Numbered from the stretch's first letter, positions 44,501 through 56,342 are shown. The stretch: 64,000 nt of DNA from Entomortierella parvispora (GCA_963573315.1 OY752140.1:3782001-3846000); one strand, 5' to 3'. The notes: generated by a model from the letters alone, not told the origin. Made by a program: numbers and translations.

Positions 44501-47500
44501 TGGATCCATGACGCTTCCTCATCCTCTTCATCGTCATCATCCTCTGGAGGAATGGCTGGCGGCTTCCCTTTCGGTTTCGTGTGTGGAGAAGTTTCGTATT
44601 TTAATCGAGTATTTGGATCCAACAGCAACGGAACACTCTCGAATTCCAGTCCTGTGGTGCTAATTGCAGGACAGATTGCTTCTGTGGATACGTATAAAGT
44701 CCTCCCACCACCTGGCATCGCCTGGCTTACATCTTCTGGGAGACTCAAGACCCAGAATCTTTCTCCCCCCATCGCCATCTCGCCGAGGGGCCACGTTGCT
44801 CATCCGGTATCTGGACCAAAGGCGGTAATGGTTGGACCCACACCATCTCAAGCACTAGAAAAAACCAATGCTGGGCTTGTGTACTATGACAAAGTAAATC
44901 AGGAATGGGTGACTATCGTCGCTGGTGCCCACAAGAATGGCTCTGTAGGAGCAGGATCCTACGCCACACCCACCGCGATAAATCACTCGCATCCGTCCCC
45001 CCCGACTTTTAAGGAAATCAGTCTTGCGAGTTCGGAGGATCCTTCCACAGTCATCATTGGTGAGATCTTGGCTGTGGGGATCAACAAGGACGACTCCAAT
45101 GGACATATTGCGACGGGGGGCGATGGTGGAGAGCTGCTCTTGTTGGGTGGGCGGTTCAAAGGAGGCAACCGAATGCAGGGACTCGCCATTTACGATATGT
45201 TTGAACATCAAGTTGTATCTCCAAGTCTGGTCCCCATGCTGAGAGGAGCCGCTGGTCGAGGTGACCCAGTCATTCACGTTATCAAAAACCGCCCAGGAGT
45301 GAACAACGGCGGCTCCGGAAAGGGCCAGTTGATCATTGCTGGTGATTTCTCTGGGGTCGGTACTGATGTGTTTTGCGAGCTGATCTGCCTTTGGGATCCC
45401 GCAGCTGCTCGACGGGAATTGAATAAGAAGAAATCAATCGAGTCGAGTTTCAAGTCTGTGTATGGCGATGGTGGCAACAAGAGGAAACTGGGGTTCTTGA
45501 AAGGCGTCGTCCACGATATTACTTTTGAGGATGTAAGTTGTTTCTAGAGGAAAGCATTCAATTTGGTCAAGAGAGGAGCTAACAAAGGTGGCTTCTATTT
45601 CATCCCTTAGGATAAGAACATGTTTGTAGCTGGCGACTTGATTGTGGATGGAATTGCATGTGGAGTGGCTAGTTACAATTTTGACCAATCCAAGTGGACA
45701 ACGTTTGGGTCAATCTTCCAGCAAAACGCAACAGCCAGCAACACCCATCCTCCAGGTCCTGATACTTTAACAGGTCCCGTCACAGCCATTGCTCACGATT
45801 CGACCTTTCACCGGTTCTTTGTTGCTGGAAGGTAAAAACTACAATCGCCACCTATTTGCTGGCATCTCAAGAACAAAAGAACGCTGACATCTAACCATTG
45901 CCCTGGATTGGATTCTATGAATCTTCTAGGAGCACAATTGATGGATCCGCCTACTTTAAAAAATGGAACGGCAACAGATTCATTCGCATCTGTAAGTTCA
46001 CCGTGAACTAGGATCAGCATGCCAAATAGAAATCTTTGTCACTAATTTGTGTGTTTTGCTTCATACTACGGCAGCCCCCGAGTTCTTGCCCACTAGCGAA
46101 GTTCACAGGTTGGAGATTTTGCCCGCAAATATGCATGCTCCACTTCGCGCTCCTCAAGTTACAATCTCCTCCGTGACTAAACGCCGCTCATCCGCCGCAG
46201 TGGTCGCGTCAGAAGGAGAAGCGCCGTACGATAACGAGTTTGATGACTTTGACAATGAACTCCCAATGGAGACCCCTTCTTCATCCAATCGCAACGTGGA
46301 CGGCAACAGCCTCAACAGCAACGATAGCAAGAATGGCCCTAGGGTCGCTTCAATCACGTCTTCAGGAATTGACCCCTTCGACACGACGCACATTCTAGAA
46401 CAAGGTTTCATTCTGCTGGTATCTGGTCGAATCGTCCTTGGAACCCCGGCTACATCCTCCCATATGAACATTAACAATGATCATCAGGAATCAGGCTTGG
46501 CCTTCTTTGACGGGCTGAATTGGTACCCGTTCATGCAAAGTTCTCGAAACGCCAGCTCTCCAGTAAGAGAGCCACTAGTCGGTCCCGGTACTCTAGTGTC
46601 GACACATATCGATCCTGTCACCCTTCCCCCACCTGCATCAGCATCGGCTATTTACAAACGCCAACTTGCAGGATCGACTACAGGATCTCCTCCAGCATCC
46701 CCGTCGTCTTTTTCACCAGTTTCGTTCTCGGGTTTAACTAGTCGAGTACGGGACCAGGGCGTGTTTCGGGCCTTGGCGATCGCTCACTTGCCTCGGATCA
46801 TTTCTCGCGATTATCTTGCATTGCCATATGTGATCCTGATCTCGGTCGCAATTTCACTGGGGCTCATCCTGTCGATTGTCCTCTTCGGGTTCCTTTACGT
46901 CTGGCTCAAACGCCGGCTCTTTGGTTCAGACAAGTACGCTGCCTCGAGACCTCGTTTAGGATCTTCGTTTATGGAAGATGGGCACGATGGATACCTACAA
47001 AGAGCCAATGGCGGTCGACGCGGTGCTGCGGAATATGATTCGCAGGCATCCCTGGGCCCAAGTCAGGGGGAAGCAGTGGTTGCCGGAGAGCTCTATGGAG
47101 CTCATAATAGTGGAGGTGGGATGGTTGAATCCGAGAAGAAGAGGAAGGGGTCCTTGGGCTCTTTGCTGACCTTTGGTAAGCCCTCCAAATCCAAGTTTGA
47201 TAATCCAGAGAGTTCCTCGGCCTTGATGTATTCCCTGGGTATTACCAGTGCTCTCGAGTCCGCGAGGCGCTTCAAGAGTCAGCAGGGTCTGGCACAGCAA
47301 AATAACAGCCCTGTGGAAGGTCCTTCAATGAGTCAGAGAAGCGGCACCTTGGGACGACGAAGAAACAATCTGACAAACTCATCGACATCGCTTGGTGGAG
47401 GAACAGGTGCTCCGGTGACAGGCTCGATGGTTTATAGACCCAATTCAACCATTGAACAGGCTACTGGTGCCCTGGTCACTGAGTTTGTCAAGAATCATGA

Positions 47501-48262
47501 GCAACAGCTCGCGGGTGGCAGCGGAAGCATAGGAAGTGGTGGTAGCTCAAACCAACCGCAGAATCCTAAGCGGGAATCTACAGACGATCTCTTGCTCCAA
47601 GACCCAGAAGTTCCCCCCTCTCCAGATCGAAGCAGCAAAAAGTCGCGACACTCTTTGCCACAATGTAAGAAAACGAGATATCAGATGGTTAGTAGCTCTT
47701 GGTATGTGTGCTGTTGGATATGATAACTCAAGTTTTTTCTATTTCCAAAAAAAAAAAAAAAAAAAAATCCACAGCAAATCAAGATCGCGACTCGACCAAC
47801 AGCGATTTGTTGTTGAACTCGATGCACCAAAGCCGAATCGCAAGTCTATTAGCTGCCGCCAACGCCCAGGCTCCTTCGACTCCGATTTCGAACCCCCCGA
47901 CTTCTCCAGCGACCACAATGACCACGCCCGGTGGGGTTATCGGCGCCGGCACTATCCTTGGTACGTCCCTCTTTGCCCCTACCGCTACGACAGCCCATGA
48001 CGGATCTGGTCAGAGCAACAGTAGTGGAAGCGGAACCGGGACCGGGACCTCGGGCGGACGAAACAGTGGCACCGGAATGATCTATTACGCCAAATACCCA
48101 TTCCGGGCTCGGGAGATTGGTGAACTGGGATTCAAGGCAGGAGAGAAGATCTTGGTCGTTGATATGAGCGATGATATCTGGTGGATGGGTGTGATCCAGG
48201 ATGCGAATGGAAAGCAGATGCACGGTGTGTTCCCTTCCAACTATGTTGGGCCGACTCCTTGA
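41552..48262 (+). CDS. RAX2: Rax2-like cortical polarity protein with C-terminal SH3 domain
   Basis: Six exons (41552-42685, 42776-45532, 45611-45831, 45930-45991, 46075-47664, 47775-48262) give 2,083 residues. A signal peptide fills the first ~35 residues (LWFISLSVLIFTS). The lumenal/extracellular part (to ~1,630) is made of Rax2 beta-propeller repeats of the form LYIGGDFQGTGYSNIVAWN, with many Asn-glycosylation sites. One transmembrane helix lies near 1,640-1,665 (LPYVILISVAISLGLILS). The ~370-residue cytosolic tail is disordered until an SH3 domain at about 2,024-2,083 (YYAKYPFRAREIGELGF, DDIWWMGVI, GVFPSNYVGP). Rax2 marks bud or hyphal sites for polarity in fungi; SH3 domains bind proline-rich ligands. 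The start was set at the ATG opening the signal peptide. Confidence 0.9.
47747..47767 (+). repeat. Poly-A (21 nt) inside the last RAX2 intron
   Basis: Twenty-one A immediately precede TCCACAG, the acceptor of the last intron (47665-47774). A polypurine run takes the place of the usual polypyrimidine tract, so recognition of this acceptor may be weak. Confidence 0.9.
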
Positions 48263-49026
48263 ACTTTTTACTTTCTTGCGTCCAGCGTTTTCTGTTTCTT
48301 GACCCTCGCGATATCTTTTTTTATATAATATCATATAGCATCTACACTAGCATTGCCCCTCATTACTACATTACTGCCAGCATCTGTTAATATCAATAAA
48401 TGATCGCTAAACCTCCTCTTTCAAAGCATGATCCCATGTCAATGGTGATCTTTTTTGTCGATTTCGAATTTTATTGTTGATCATAATACAGGCTGACTAG
48501 ACTGTCATAGAACGAAGAACACTAGACACACAAAGGAGGGCAAAACAAAACAAAAAAAAAGGACGATCTATACGAAATGGGTCAAACTTCCTAGGGTCGA
48601 AGATTGTCATCCGTGAGCAGAGTGAAGGGGAAGAAGGGGAAGAGGAAAAGGAAGGGGCAAAAAAAAGGACACCAATTTTTTTATACAAATAAAAATACTT
48701 CTGGCAAAAAGAAAAAGAAAAAGAAAAAGAGAAAGGGAAGAGTCATTGAAAGGGAGGGATAGGAACACAATAAACGAGGATACAACACAAAGTACATGGG
48801 AGGACAACAAGAACAGGGGTTACGAACAACAAAATAGAAAAAAAAGTGGGGCAAGAAAAAAAAAAGAAAATGAAAAAAGAAAAAGAAACGAACGGAAGCG
48901 TGAGCGAACGAAGAGATGGAAGGAAAAGACGGAAAGGAAATCTCTCCTTTCCCTCCACCCGTTATGTCGTTTGTTTGGACCCATTCATAAATAAATGATC
49001 ATGCAAAGAGACCTTGACCTCTCTCT
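48263..49026. other. Convergent 3' spacer between RAX2 and the KDM4-type gene
   Basis: 764 bp tail-to-tail spacer, very A-rich on the + strand (48540-48950), containing an AATAAATGA string (48396-48404) suitable as a RAX2 polyadenylation signal. Short ORFs here are Lys/Arg- or Phe/Leu-rich translations of simple sequence. Confidence 0.5.
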
Positions 49027-52000
49027 CTAGGTGCGATATCCCGCCGTCCGGAAGCCAGTCTCTGGTTGTTTCTTGTCCAGAGAAATATCCTTCCACAGGA
49101 CCGTCTTTGTGTATCCATCCTCGAACTGGATTCTGCAGGTCATCCTGTCCTCTGCAATGGTCTCCACCTCTCCCGTGTAATAAATATTATTGTTCCAACG
49201 AGCCCAGATCCTGACACCAGGCTTGAGTTTCTTTTCCATCATGTCCTTCCATGTGTTGTACTCTGCCTCCTTTGCCTCCAATTGAACCTGCAAGGTAAAG
49301 AAAGATGTGGTTAGAATATAGACATCTTTTTCTCTTTTTGTCCTTGTTCTCTTTCAAAAACTCCCAAAACTTACGGGATCATGTGTGGGGCAATATAATT
49401 GGTACTCAACACTGCCAGTCTCACTTTGAGTAATCTCTTCCACATGCAGTCCAGCTTCATCTGCACAACTGGCGTGAACAGCCCGAATACATTTGCCTTT
49501 GCAGCACTGAACGCAGGCTCCGCCCTTCTTTTCACACAAAAAGCATCGCTATAATGAGAGAAAAGATGAACCAGAATTAGAGGCAACGCTCCCTGAACTC
49601 ATTACAACAACGGTAGTTTTCATCCGCAATCTTTTACCAGTTTGCGTCGTGCATTGGGGACACCGTCGACATGAACAACCACTTCCGCGTCGTCCTCTCC
49701 CGACATGTAGGTCTCTGGTACGTATTGCGCACAGATCATATGACAATGCTTTCCGTTATCTGTTGGGAGCATCTCGCCCTTGAAGTCCTGGTTGGGGCAC
49801 AGTATACACTGGCAGACAAGAGTAGAGGAAAAAAACACGGTCAGTATCATTCCAGGTTCCAAAGGCGTTCGGTTTGGATTCCGGTTTCCTTACATCTAGC
49901 TTGACGACAGCAGCGACTTTGGGCTTTTTGCTCCGACTGCGGCTTGATGTTGAAGGTTTGGTATCGATCGCCGCGCCTTCATCCTTGTCGTCAGCCTCCT
50001 CGGATTTGACACTTTCCGTGTCCTGACCCTTTCCAGTTCTCCTTCGCTTCTTTGTGGATGCCGTTGTCGTTGAGGCAGCTGCTGTTGTTGATGACGAAGA
50101 GGACTCTGAAGGCTCTTCCTTCATCTCTACATCGACAGATTTCTTTTGATGCCTGCCTCCTTTAGCCCGAGATTCCGCAGCCTCGGCAGCGGCAGCCGCG
50201 GCCGCCTCTTCGAAGATGGCCTCCACATCGATCTGAACACTGTCATGGATACACTGACACGACTCTGCTTTGCGACCGATCGCGATCCAGTCCTTGAGGG
50301 CAAAATTGATCGACTCTGCACAATTGAATCCCAGGTTGTATCCAGAATGATAGGCAAAAGGAAATGTCAAGACAAATTCCCCCTCGTGTTGAACCAGCCT
50401 GTTCACGGGCACGCCATCCGTCGCCAGTTTCGCTGGTGAAAGCAAATAAGTCTTGTGGCGCAAGAACTGAGGACAGGTCTTGTAGTCGGCCGAGAAGATG
50501 CCCTGAGCAATACATTCGAACCGGTTACTGTTCTCGGGTCGGATGCAATACCACTGCTTGGGGGCTCCAAAATGAAGATAGTTGATCGAGTACAAATCCA
50601 TGTCTTCCACATGCCACGCAAATGTTGCCTTCCACATTCCAAAGTAGAGATAAGGTGTGTTGACGCCTGGCAAGTTCTGATCAATCTTTGAGAGCAAGTC
50701 GCCCAAATGGGCCGTATTCCATGAGGTTGTCCTTTCGTCAAAGAGTGAGCCTATCCAACAAGAAGACAAGAAATGCAGACTGTATGAATATCGACATATC
50801 GATCGGTTCAGACCACTCTCTCTCTCTACTCCAAGTTCTTGTCCATGCCCTTGTCCTTGTCCATGTTCTTGTCCATGTCCTTGTCCATGCCTTTTTCCTT
50901 GTCCATGTCCTTGTCCATGTTCTTGTCCATGTCCTTGTCCATGTCCTTCCACGTCCTTGTCCAGGTCTTTGTTCTGTTATCTCTTTGCAAATCAGCAGAG
51001 CCAAAATAATATCCGAAAATCCATCAAAATACTCCTGTTCCATGCTAATCTCATTTTACTCCTGATAGCGCCTGATGCTCCTCATAAAAAAAACACGAGC
51101 AGTTTTTTTCTCGCCATTTCCTTACCAGACATGTCAGCTCCATACATAGGCTGGACAAATGTCAAGTTTCTCCAGTAGTTTCGCTCAACCTCTTTGCAAT
51201 AGTCGACTGTGAAATCCTCGCCATGTTCCACCTTGTAATTTGTCACAGGTTGCACCTCTGCTTCCTGAGGTTCTGCAGCAGTTTTCGCTGGCGCGGTCTT
51301 TCCATTGTTGTCATTGCTTCCGCTTGTGTCTGTTGATTTGCTTCCTGCGGCGGTAGGCGACTCTGTGGTGGGTGTTGCAGTGGCGACAATATCCATTTTG
51401 GTATCTGGGACAAGAGAATCCAGTGCGCCTATGGGTTTTCTTGAAGGAGGGGATGGACTCGTTGGTCGTCGAAGGGAGAGTCTGCGAGAGGGTCCTCCAA
51501 GGGTTGCCTGTGAAGGTTGATCCGGACTGTGATTTGCAGAGACGGTGGTGCTGCTTGGAACAAGAGCGTCTGGTGAGCCTGCTGCAAGGGTCGAAAAGGG
51601 GTCTGCCAAGTCTGCTCCAGAATGATGTGTCCTTGTTGGGGTCGTGGGAAGAGAATCTGTTTCCATGGGCGCTGAATCTGTGGCGGTAGTGTTCGTGGTT
51701 TGAAGGGATGCAACAGGCTTCCGATTCCGCTTCCTCTTGGGCAAGGGCTCTGCTGGTCCATGGGGAACACCCTTCCTACTAGGAGGTCGATGCATAGAGC
51801 CCTCTGAAAGCGCCTTGAATTCCGCCACTGTGTAAGACTTGCGAGATTCGATATTGGTCTGGTAGTAAGTGCCTTTGGTTCCTCGGATATGTTGGATGAT
51901 GGGTGTCTTGATCTTGACCGACGCTAGTCGTTCAGAAAGGTCGGGCAGAGCCGCGGTCCTAAAGGAATCGAGGTTTGTTAGAAAAGGGCTACAATGACAA

Positions 52001-52251
52001 TGTATATCCCGCAGGGGCGAGGCTGGCAAACACTGGGTTCTGGCTATATTAAAAAAAAAAAGACAGGAGACCACTCACCACTCCTTGGGAGGGATAATCT
52101 TGACAAGACCTGCTTCTCGACCATAACTGACGATGGACTCGCAAAAGGTGGAGAAGTCTTTGAACTGGTCCATGGTGGGGCGGAAGACAGGGATGCCACC
52201 GGGGACATTGTCGTAGTAATGGTCCGGTTTGATATCCATGAGAGGGGCCAT
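49027..52251 (-). CDS. KDM4 (JMJD2)-type histone lysine demethylase with PHD and Tudor modules
   Basis: Six exons (52251-52079, 51958-51126, 50750-49894, 49808-49638, 49548-49375, 49287-49027) encode 822 residues. JmjN is at ~11-52 (GGIPVFRPTMDQFKDF). JmjC is at ~336-500, with Fe(II) ligands H382/E384 in WHVEDMDLYS and H470 in YHSGYNLGF. The E-to-H spacing of 86 equals that of human KDM4A. The KDM4 zinc site is present (CPQFLRHK, ESCQCIHD). A Cys/His-rich extended PHD module follows (CILCPNQDFKG, RCFLCEKKGGACVQCC), then a Tudor-like domain (GVRIWARWNNNIYYTGEV). The 290 residues between JmjN and JmjC are mostly disordered. The enzyme should remove methyl groups from H3K9/H3K36 using 2-oxoglutarate. 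Substrate is inferred from the family. Confidence 0.92.
50836..50950. repeat. 12-bp minisatellite in the KDM4 gene intron
   Basis: About nine imperfect copies of a CTTGTCCATGTC unit, with variants CTTGTCCATGCC and CTTTTTCCTTGT, inside the intron 51125-50751. The repeat lies mid-intron and does not touch the splice sites. Reading it on the + strand gives a spurious Val/His/Leu ORF. Confidence 0.9.
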
Positions 52252-52539
52252 GTTGTGAGTTATCTTGTTCTCTCTCGGGCCTAGGGGAGAGGGAGCAAAT
52301 GTGTCGTGTCTGACGGTGTTGGGAGGCTTTGAAGCAGAGTCAGTGTCGACAGGAGGGGCGAGAGAGCGAGTGTCTGTGTCGGGTCAAGAGTAGAGTAAGC
52401 AAGAGAGAAAGAAAGAGAGAAGAGCGCCGTTAGCAAAGAGAGAAGAATAATAAGAGCAGAGCTCAAGAGACAGAGAGAAAGAGAGAGCCAAGAAGAGAGT
52501 GAGGAAAATAGAGATGAAGAGAAGAAAGAGAAAAAAGAA

Positions 52540-52627
52540 AGAGAGAGAGAGAGAGAGAGAAAGGAGAGCAAGAGCAATAGAAGGCGTGCAGCTTGAGAAA
52601 GAGAGAGAGAGAGAGAGAGAGAGAAAG
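52540..52627. repeat. Two GA microsatellites
   Basis: Two (GA)n arrays of about 24 and 30 bp, separated by 35 bp of unique sequence, in the leader side of the KDM4-type gene. Confidence 0.85.
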
Positions 52628-52907
52628 TGGTGGCAGCAAACAGCACAAGCAGCAGGCAGCAAACAGCACAAGCAGCAGGCAGCAAGCAAGGAGGGAGAGG
52701 GTGCGCAAGGATTCAGATGGTAATAAGATGGATGGTATGGATGGTAGAAGACGAGCAAAGAAGAAGAGGACACACGGGTGCACCGCACAGCAACAGCAAC
52801 AGCAACAGCAGCACACACAGCGAAGGAGACACACATGACAGATGACACACTCGCACTCCTCGACCCTGTTGTCTGTTCTCGTTCTCTTTCTTTCCCCCCT
52901 CTCTGTC

Positions 52908-52939
<32 letters not shown>

Positions 52940-53730
52940 GTTGTCCAGTGGCAACCATCCTTCAATCATGCAACAGGGATTATGGGATTATTGCAGGGCA
53001 AAGCAAGGCCACACGACGAAAGAGCACCTTGAATGCGCCTGCTATCAGATCCATCCAAGCAGGTTGTGTGTGTGTGTGTGTCTGTCTGTATGAGCTGCAA
53101 AATGATGGTAATATAATGAAGATAATAATGAAGTGTGCTTTGCTTGCCCGCCCAGTTGTGGCACAAAACTTGCTTGGCACACAAGGGGGGGAAAAAAAGT
53201 GTTACCTAGGACAAAGCGAACAAAGAAGAAGGACGGGGAACAGTATGGAGAGGGAGGGAATGAATGGAAGAATGGAGGAATGGAGGAATGGAGGAATGGA
53301 GGAAGGAAGGAAAGGAAAGAATGCAAGAAGGGTGGATCCAGCAAGAGGCAAGGGTGCGATGCAAAGACGAGTGAGAGTGAGAGCGAGAGTGAGTGAGGTG
53401 CGAGAGGCAGAGAGAGAGAGAGCGAGTTGTTCCGACAAGACAGACAGACAGAGAGAGAGACTTTTTTTTTTTCTTTTCCTTCCTTTGCTTCGCCTGGATG
53501 TCAGTTTCAACTTTAGCCCCACGCAAATCCTGCCTTGTTCTTCTCCCTGTTGTTCGAGTGGCGCACATCTGGCGCGAAATAACGTCACCGAAAAGAGCTC
53601 TAGGCTAATGCTGTGTGTGTGGGACTCAGACGCGAAGTCTACGGCCACCCGCCTTGCCGCTGTAGATGCATCTGCAATGCATGCATGCATGTAGCTCATC
53701 CTTTTCCCTCTGCCTGTCCGTCGTTGCTCG

Positions 53731-53760
53731 ATCCATCCATCCATCCATCCATCCATCCAT
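53731..53760. repeat. (ATCC)n array
   Basis: Seven or more tandem ATCC units, about 130 bp before the coiled-coil gene ATG. Confidence 0.9.
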
Positions 53761-53888
53761 CTCTTTCTTTGCCCCCTTTCCTCGAGTCACCTACTCTAAC
53801 CCCTTTACCATCATCGAAACAGTCGCCCACCCCTTTGCATCATCTCCCATATCCCCATCTCCAGCACTCTCGAAAACTGCCTGCTCAA

Positions 53889-54767
53889 ATGGACCTTGAC
53901 CTTGGCCGTCCTGCCGGGGCCCATGACCCAGTTTCGTCCAAACCTACGCCGCAGCCCACCGCTTCCTCTCCTACATCGCATCCTTTATCCTCCCCTACAT
54001 CGCCCTCGCCTGCTTTGCCCGACCCCCAGTCATGTCCAGGTCCATATCGCAGCCATCAAAAGAACCATCATCATCCGTATGCTCGCTCACCGCCCACGAG
54101 TTGGCATTCAGCCCCTGGAGCGGACCTGGCTTTGCTCTCAGAAATGAAGGCCTCAAAAGCTGATCTAACTAGGTTCCGAAGAGAGTCTCAATGGCTTGAA
54201 GAGCGGGTAACTCGCCCAAAATATCAAGACAAGGCCTCACAACAAATTCTAAACAAAGCTCTCGATCTAACAAGAACGGCCAATCGACAGCAACTCCTTC
54301 CGCGTCCTCCTCCATCCGCATCTGCGCCTACCCAATCTACTACAAATTATGCTCAACCTCCACGGCTCCCGGGACAAGGACCTAATGTAACTGTACAATT
54401 GAGCTCTGATTCCCGAGTAGCTCTTTCGTCTCTCAAGGCCAACCTGTTTAATGAGTCTGAGGAACAAGCGCGTCTTGAGAGCGATCAAAGAACTCTTGAG
54501 CATGCAATGGAGCGGATACAGGCCAAGATCACAGAAAAGGAAAATGCGCGTGTGGAGGCAGAATCAAGGACCCAAGTGTTGTTGGACCGACAGTCTGAAC
54601 TCGAGTTTGAGCTTCGGAGAATACAAAAGATGGAGAATGCCTGCCAGGAGCTGCAGGAGCAACAGCGGACACGATTTGCAGAAGAGGTAACCCGTCTCGA
54701 GGCCACAGTACGGCTGCTCAAGGAAAAGAATGGTGTTCGCGACACATTCATGGCGTTGCGCGTCTAG
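53889..54767 (+). CDS. Coiled-coil protein of unknown family
   Basis: A single exon of 292 residues starting at CAAATGG. The first ~85 residues are Ser/Pro-rich, with a His cluster (KNHHHPYARSP). From ~90 onward the sequence is charged and helical. The last ~110 residues form a clear coiled coil with heptads (EEQARLESDQRTLEHAMERI and VTRLEATVRLLKEKNG). There is no membrane segment or catalytic motif. The frame is open upstream to 53613, but that part translates the ATCC array and is unlikely to be coding. I do not recognise an orthologue; a structural or adaptor role would fit. Confidence 0.65.
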   Translation: MDLDLGRPAGAHDPVSSKPTPQPTASSPTSHPLSSPTSPSPALPDPQSCPGPYRSHQKNHHHPYARSPPTSWHSAPGADLALLSEMKASKADLTRFRRESQWLEERVTRPKYQDKASQQILNKALDLTRTANRQQLLPRPPPSASAPTQSTTNYAQPPRLPGQGPNVTVQLSSDSRVALSSLKANLFNESEEQARLESDQRTLEHAMERIQAKITEKENARVEAESRTQVLLDRQSELEFELRRIQKMENACQELQEQQRTRFAEEVTRLEATVRLLKEKNGVRDTFMALRV

Positions 54768-56342
54768 AAAAGAGTCGAAAGACGGAATGATTCTCGATCT
54801 TTGACAATCTTTTATTTTGTAGTCTACTGTACTTGTAAAATATCATAAAGAAGAAAGTTACCCCCCACATCAACGCCAAATCTCAGGGGTATCGAGTGAT
54901 CCTACAGTTTGTGCTCGAATGTGGTTGATCGTCAGTCTTTTTGTGGCCAACCGCCCCAAAGATTGTCTGCTGCGCGCGATTTTGTCCTTGTGCAAAGACT
55001 GCGGCCTTCTCTCTCTCTCTGTGTTCATCTTTTTTTTTCTCCTTGTGCGAGTCTACGTTGTGTGTTCATGTCAAACGTGCCCATGCGTCGCAAGGATACA
55101 AGGATGCAAGGGGGAGGAAGGAGGAAGGCTCCCGCGTTTTGTTGTCCCTTGACCTGGCTCTCCCCCTTTGACAACGTTGGAACAACTTTAATGCCAATTT
55201 GTTTAGTACGGTATGGCAACTCTCAGTTTGCCTCCAAAAATTGCTTTTCCGCTCGCCGCGCCCAAGGGTACTGCAGAGCGAGGTGAGGAGCTGAGGTGTT
55301 CTGGGTGTGGAAGGAATGGGGGGTCAGATACCAAAGAAAGGGCTCTCACTCAGGCAGACATGTTTTTGGTTCCCTCAATTGGCCTCCTGGACACCTTGGG
55401 AGGAGGGCGGCGAGAACCACACTCAGAGACGGTCAAAGGGAAAAAGAGAGAGAGAGTTCGGGCAATAATATTGATATTCAGACAGGGTTATATTGTCCAC
55501 CACAGATGCTGAGAGCCGTGGAAGAGACAAAGGCCTCCTGTCGCTGCTGCAGCAGTAAAGGAGAAAGATGGGTCGGTGCTCGGCGAGGTGCAGTCGGCCC
55601 ACGTCGAGAACATCAGTCAGCGAGCGAGGGGGTGCGCCCTGGAGGGGTGCGAGCACACTCGGCTGTGGCGTGAGAATGGAGGACTTGAATGAAAGAGTCA
55701 ACGGGGGATGTTCATGGATGAACCAGTGGAAATGAGGGAAGGAGGAAGGGACAAGGGCAGCTCGAGATCGCCACGTTCAGTCAGGCAGTCAAGTCAGGCA
55801 CACAAACACACCCAGCCCGGGCTCGACTGTTCCTGCAGGGACGAGGGACAGGCAGGGCGGGAGCGAAAAAGAGTCCTCTGTCCTCTCTCTCTTTCTTCTT
55901 TCCCTTCCCCTCCCAGGTCTTCTTGCTCCCTTCCTCTCCTCCTCCCCGGCTCCACTGCTCCCCTGGTCCCGTCCTTTGTGCCGTTCATTATTTTCGCGCA
56001 CCCTCCTCCTCTTCCTCCTCTTCCTCTCTCCCCTCCCCCCTCCTTATTTCCATCCATCTTTACTTTCCGCGTTAGAACATCTCCTCTCCTCTGTTCCTTG
56101 TCCCCGAGAGACTGTAGATAATAGCCCTTCCTCCAACTAACCCGGCATAAGGCAATCCAATCGCAGCCACCAGCCTATCAAAGTCTCGTTATTCTTGCCA
56201 ACACTCTATTCTGTCTTGCGCGGCTGGAAGTTTGGTCGCGGACAGCACTATTCTCCCAAAAACATCCACCCGGCACAATATATAAAAGCTGGACCACCAC
56301 TACCAACAACCACAAGAACCCTTTGCCAGCGCTGCGGGGATA
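54768..56342. other. Intergenic region upstream of the Uds1-domain gene
   Basis: 1.58 kb between two + strand genes. The only clear element is a TATA box at 56281-56288. The stretch 55880-56110 is CT-rich. Short ORFs show no motif. A small gene in 54900-55700 cannot be excluded, but none is supported. Confidence 0.45.
56281..56288 (+). promoter_or_regulatory. TATA box of the Uds1-domain gene
   Basis: TATAAAAG preceded by CAATA, 55-62 bp before the ATG at 56343. A start site ~30 bp downstream would give a leader of about 25-30 nt. Confidence 0.6.

Larger units (their letters stand above)
52252..53888. other. Divergent intergenic region rich in microsatellites
   Basis: 1.64 kb between the starts of the KDM4-type gene (-) and the coiled-coil gene (+). 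It holds GA repeats (52540-52563 and 52598-52627), an imperfect AGCAGGCAGCAAACAGCACA tandem duplication (about 52638-52690), a CT repeat (52895-52940), and an ATCC tetranucleotide array (53731-53760). ORFs over it are low-complexity translations of simple repeats. It must contain two promoters. Confidence 0.55.

Noticed and set aside
50738-51065. ORFs of Val-His-Val-Leu or Trp-Thr-Arg-Thr repeats
   Set aside because: They are translations of the 12-bp minisatellite in the KDM4 gene intron, on both strands.
52281-53093. Several long ORFs on both strands between the KDM4-type and coiled-coil genes
   Set aside because: They translate GA, CT and GCA repeats into Ser-Leu, Arg-Glu or Gln strings and change frame with the repeats. 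No unique coding segment.
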